This document shows, piece by piece, positions 62,271 to 64,000 of a stretch of 64,000 nucleotides of DNA. How positions within the stretch are numbered: the first letter of the stretch is position 1; each line of letters begins with the position of its first letter. Source of the stretch: Synechococcus sp. SynAce01 (GTDB lineage Bacteria; Cyanobacteriota; Cyanobacteriia; PCC-6307; Cyanobiaceae); assembly GCF_001885215.1 (NCBI RefSeq), contig NZ_CP018091.1, positions 372,001 to 436,000 on the forward strand. Direction: 5' to 3'. Under the pieces are notes generated by a model. The model was not told the DNA's origin, ran no database searches, and saw only the letters and a program-made list of their open reading frames with translations. The translations under genes were made by a program, and so were the position numbers.

Positions 62271-63308
62271 TCAGGCGGCGGCCAGATCAGCAGCCAGCTG
62301 CTCGGCAAGCGCCGGAGCCGTTGCGAACGGTCCACTGAAGCCCGCGAAACTCCACAACCCCGGCGCCGCCGCTATCGGACCAACCAAAGGCCCGCCATCG
62401 GCGCAGAAGGCCACCGGCACCTGGCGATAGTCGGCATCAAGGCGCGCAAGGGCTGGATCCAGCAGCGCCAGCCCTCGGCGCAAGCGTTGCTCCATCCGCG
62501 TGGGATCGGGAGGCACAAGACCTCCGGGGCCGGCGGGCACCAGTGTGATCTGCCCCAATAAAGCCCCGCTCCCCCAGGGGGCCAGGCCAGCATCAACAAT
62601 CCAGGCGTCCTGCGTCAGCGCGGCGGACCTGGCCTCCAGGGCCGGCCGGCGCCAGGCACGCGGTTGCACGACCCTGCCGCGCCGCACCTGCTCAAGCCAG
62701 GGATTGCCAGCGGGAAGATCCCTGACAATCAGCACACCGGCCCAGCTGTGACGCAGGTTGGACACAAGAGATGGCCACAGACTCCGGCAAAACGCTCCTG
62801 CGGCCAGAACAACCTGGCTGGACTCGAGGCTGGCGGATGGCGAGGGGTCCGGCCCAGCCAACCGCAGGATCCAGCCCCCCCCTGGACGTGGCTGCAGGTT
62901 CAGCACCCGGGCGTCGAGCTGGTTCACCCCGGCGGCGGCAAGAACCCTTGGCAGGGCAGCCGTGAAGCGCCTACTGTCCACTTGCCCCACAGGCAACGCG
63001 GCGCTGAGCAAGGCAAGGGCTGGCGGTGGCAGTTGGTCAAGCCATCCGCCCCAGCTGTGCAGCACCAGCCCGCTGGCAGCAAAGCCCAGCGGGCCATGAC
63101 ACGACTCCAGCTGCCGCCAGTGACGGCGAGCGGAGAAGCCAAGCATGGCTCCGTAGCTCAGTGAGGTGGCCGAGCCAGGTGGATCCGCCGGATCTTCGGC
63201 TGGTGCCACCAGGGTGACGGCCAGACCGCGGCTGATCAGGGCGAGGGCAACCAGCACACCGGCCAGGCCACCGCCCACGACAACCACCGCATCGCGCGGC
63301 GCTGCCAT
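62271..63308 (-). CDS. FAD-dependent oxidoreductase, DAO family
   Basis: 345 residues. An N-terminal Rossmann motif VVVVGGGLAGVLVALALISRG (residues about 8-28) binds FAD. The C-terminal GGPLVGPIAAAPGLWSFAGFSG is typical of the D-amino-acid oxidase/glycine oxidase superfamily. The product may oxidise an amine or amino acid; ThiO-type glycine oxidase is one option. Convergent with the LCP gene and upstream of psbP on the same strand, 3 bases apart. Confidence 0.8.
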   Translation of the reverse strand: MAAPRDAVVVVGGGLAGVLVALALISRGLAVTLVAPAEDPADPPGSATSLSYGAMLGFSARRHWRQLESCHGPLGFAASGLVLHSWGGWLDQLPPPALALLSAALPVGQVDSRRFTAALPRVLAAAGVNQLDARVLNLQPRPGGGWILRLAGPDPSPSASLESSQVVLAAGAFCRSLWPSLVSNLRHSWAGVLIVRDLPAGNPWLEQVRRGRVVQPRAWRRPALEARSAALTQDAWIVDAGLAPWGSGALLGQITLVPAGPGGLVPPDPTRMEQRLRRGLALLDPALARLDADYRQVPVAFCADGGPLVGPIAAAPGLWSFAGFSGPFATAPALAEQLAADLAAA

Positions 63309-63311
63309 GGC

Positions 63312-63908
63312 TCAGATCTGCAGGGTGAAGGAGGTGATCACGTTGTGGAACAAGTCGCTCACTTTGGGCCAGCGGGCTTCGTTGGTGCTCGCCGCCAGGG
63401 TGTACAGACGGCCACGGTCAACAACAACGGTGGCCAGTTCGTGCCGGTCCCGATCGGCGAGATGAACGGCGTACTCCAGGTCATAGAAGGTATGGCCGCC
63501 ATCCTCACGCTCGATCGCCTCGACCAGTTCGGCCTGGCGGCCACTGCCTTCTGGGGCAATCACAATCCGGCCCAGCTTCTCTCCCACCGCCACGGCGCTA
63601 CCGAGATTCTCGAGGCTGTTGGTGTCATTCACATCGGAGATCACCAGGCTGAGGGTCTCGTCGCTGTTGATCAGATCGTGGAAGACCACCTGGGGACCGT
63701 CGCTGACGGCCACCCGATTCCAGCCGGTGGGATAGAGAAAGGCGTAGCGGCCATCGGGGCTCTGAAAGGTGTTCAGGCCCGCCCCCGACGCACTGCAGCC
63801 GCTCAGACCGGCCCCGATCAACAGGGCAGCGAGAACCCAGCTGAACAGGCGGGTGAGGAACGACGACGGCAACGACAAGGGCAGCACAGGGGAAGGGGAC
63901 GGAGCCAT
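63312..63908 (-). CDS. psbP: Photosystem II PsbP-family lipoprotein (CyanoP)
   Basis: 198 residues from the ATG at 63908; a start at 63953 would add 15. The N-terminal hydrophobic stretch ends in a lipobox (LIGAGLSGC), so it is anchored to the thylakoid membrane. The PsbP domain follows: FQSPDGRYAFLYPTGWNRVAV, DETLSLVISDV, FYDLEYAVHL and KVSDLFHNVITSFTL. CyanoP assists early PSII assembly rather than acting as a stable extrinsic subunit. Confidence 0.92.
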   Translation of the reverse strand: MAPSPSPVLPLSLPSSFLTRLFSWVLAALLIGAGLSGCSASGAGLNTFQSPDGRYAFLYPTGWNRVAVSDGPQVVFHDLINSDETLSLVISDVNDTNSLENLGSAVAVGEKLGRIVIAPEGSGRQAELVEAIEREDGGHTFYDLEYAVHLADRDRHELATVVVDRGRLYTLAASTNEARWPKVSDLFHNVITSFTLQI

Positions 63909-64000
63909 CAGCTGACGACCGGTGCGAGGGAGGTGCCAGAGCACCGCCGCCATTCTGAACCGTGCCAGGACGCAGGCCCCTAGATTCCGGCCAGTTGCGG

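Noticed and set aside
1-64000. CRISPR arrays, cas genes or prophage genes
   Set aside because: No regularly spaced direct repeats with unique spacers and no Cas, integrase, capsid or terminase patterns were seen anywhere in the window.

Overview
The window is a gene-dense, GC-rich piece of a picocyanobacterial chromosome, most like the Cyanobium/Synechococcus (alpha-cyanobacterial) group. This rests on psb30/ycf12, psbY, a PsbP (CyanoP) lipoprotein, acsF and its partner ycf54, crtH, high-light-inducible (hli) genes, ycf20 and several proteins of cyanobacterial DUF families. The species cannot be fixed from sequence alone.

Layout. 1-16 kb is ordinary core genome: a cupin gene cut by the window edge, ftsH, rpmF, ycf20, recJ, psb30, a cysteine-cluster protein, a split GDT1/Mnx-type cation exporter pair, an RNB-fold protein that appears to lack its catalytic residues, ubiX, acsF, tldD/tldE and fmt. 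About 16.0-31.6 kb is an accessory region. It holds a degraded type I restriction-modification locus (hsdM with an amber codon and a frameshift, an intact AT-richer hsdS, and a DUF262 gene with a nonsense codon and an IS-truncated end). Two mazEF-type toxin-antitoxin pairs sit inside this locus, one with a frameshifted toxin. The region also has an ISAs1-family element, a thioredoxin/CcdA pair, a SulP transporter, an hli cluster with a recognisable HLR1 (RpaB) motif, and an IS1595-family element that splits an envelope-protein gene with a clean 8-bp target duplication. A tRNA-Lys(UUU) lies just beyond it.

32-43 kb returns to core genes: gamma-carbonic-anhydrase-like protein, psbY, trmFO, a secreted Ntn-hydrolase, crtH, an atypical response regulator, bolA/grxD, plsC, pdxJ-ycf54 and a Nif11-like protein. 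43.1-52.6 kb is a tightly overlapping phosphatase-recC-recB-recD operon. 52.6-64 kb carries glnN (type III glutamine synthetase), a DEAD-box RNA helicase with a structured upstream region, an ABC exporter, a ParB-like domain protein, an LCP-family protein, an FAD-dependent oxidoreductase and psbP.

How the genes relate. Photosynthesis and pigment functions are spread among housekeeping genes: AcsF (10.9 kb) and Ycf54 (42 kb) act in the same chlorophyll-ring cyclase, CrtH isomerises carotenoids, Psb30/PsbY/PsbP are photosystem II parts, and the Hli proteins answer excess light. All the clear loss-of-function lesions I found (five point lesions plus two IS events) fall between 16.6 and 31 kb, none in the surrounding core genes. 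That argues for real decay of accessory DNA rather than general sequencing error. I did not find a complete new system. The best candidates for new biology are the thioredoxin-CcdA pair, the helically phased GATC array ahead of an hli gene, the RNB-fold and response-regulator pseudoenzymes, and several very small membrane peptides.
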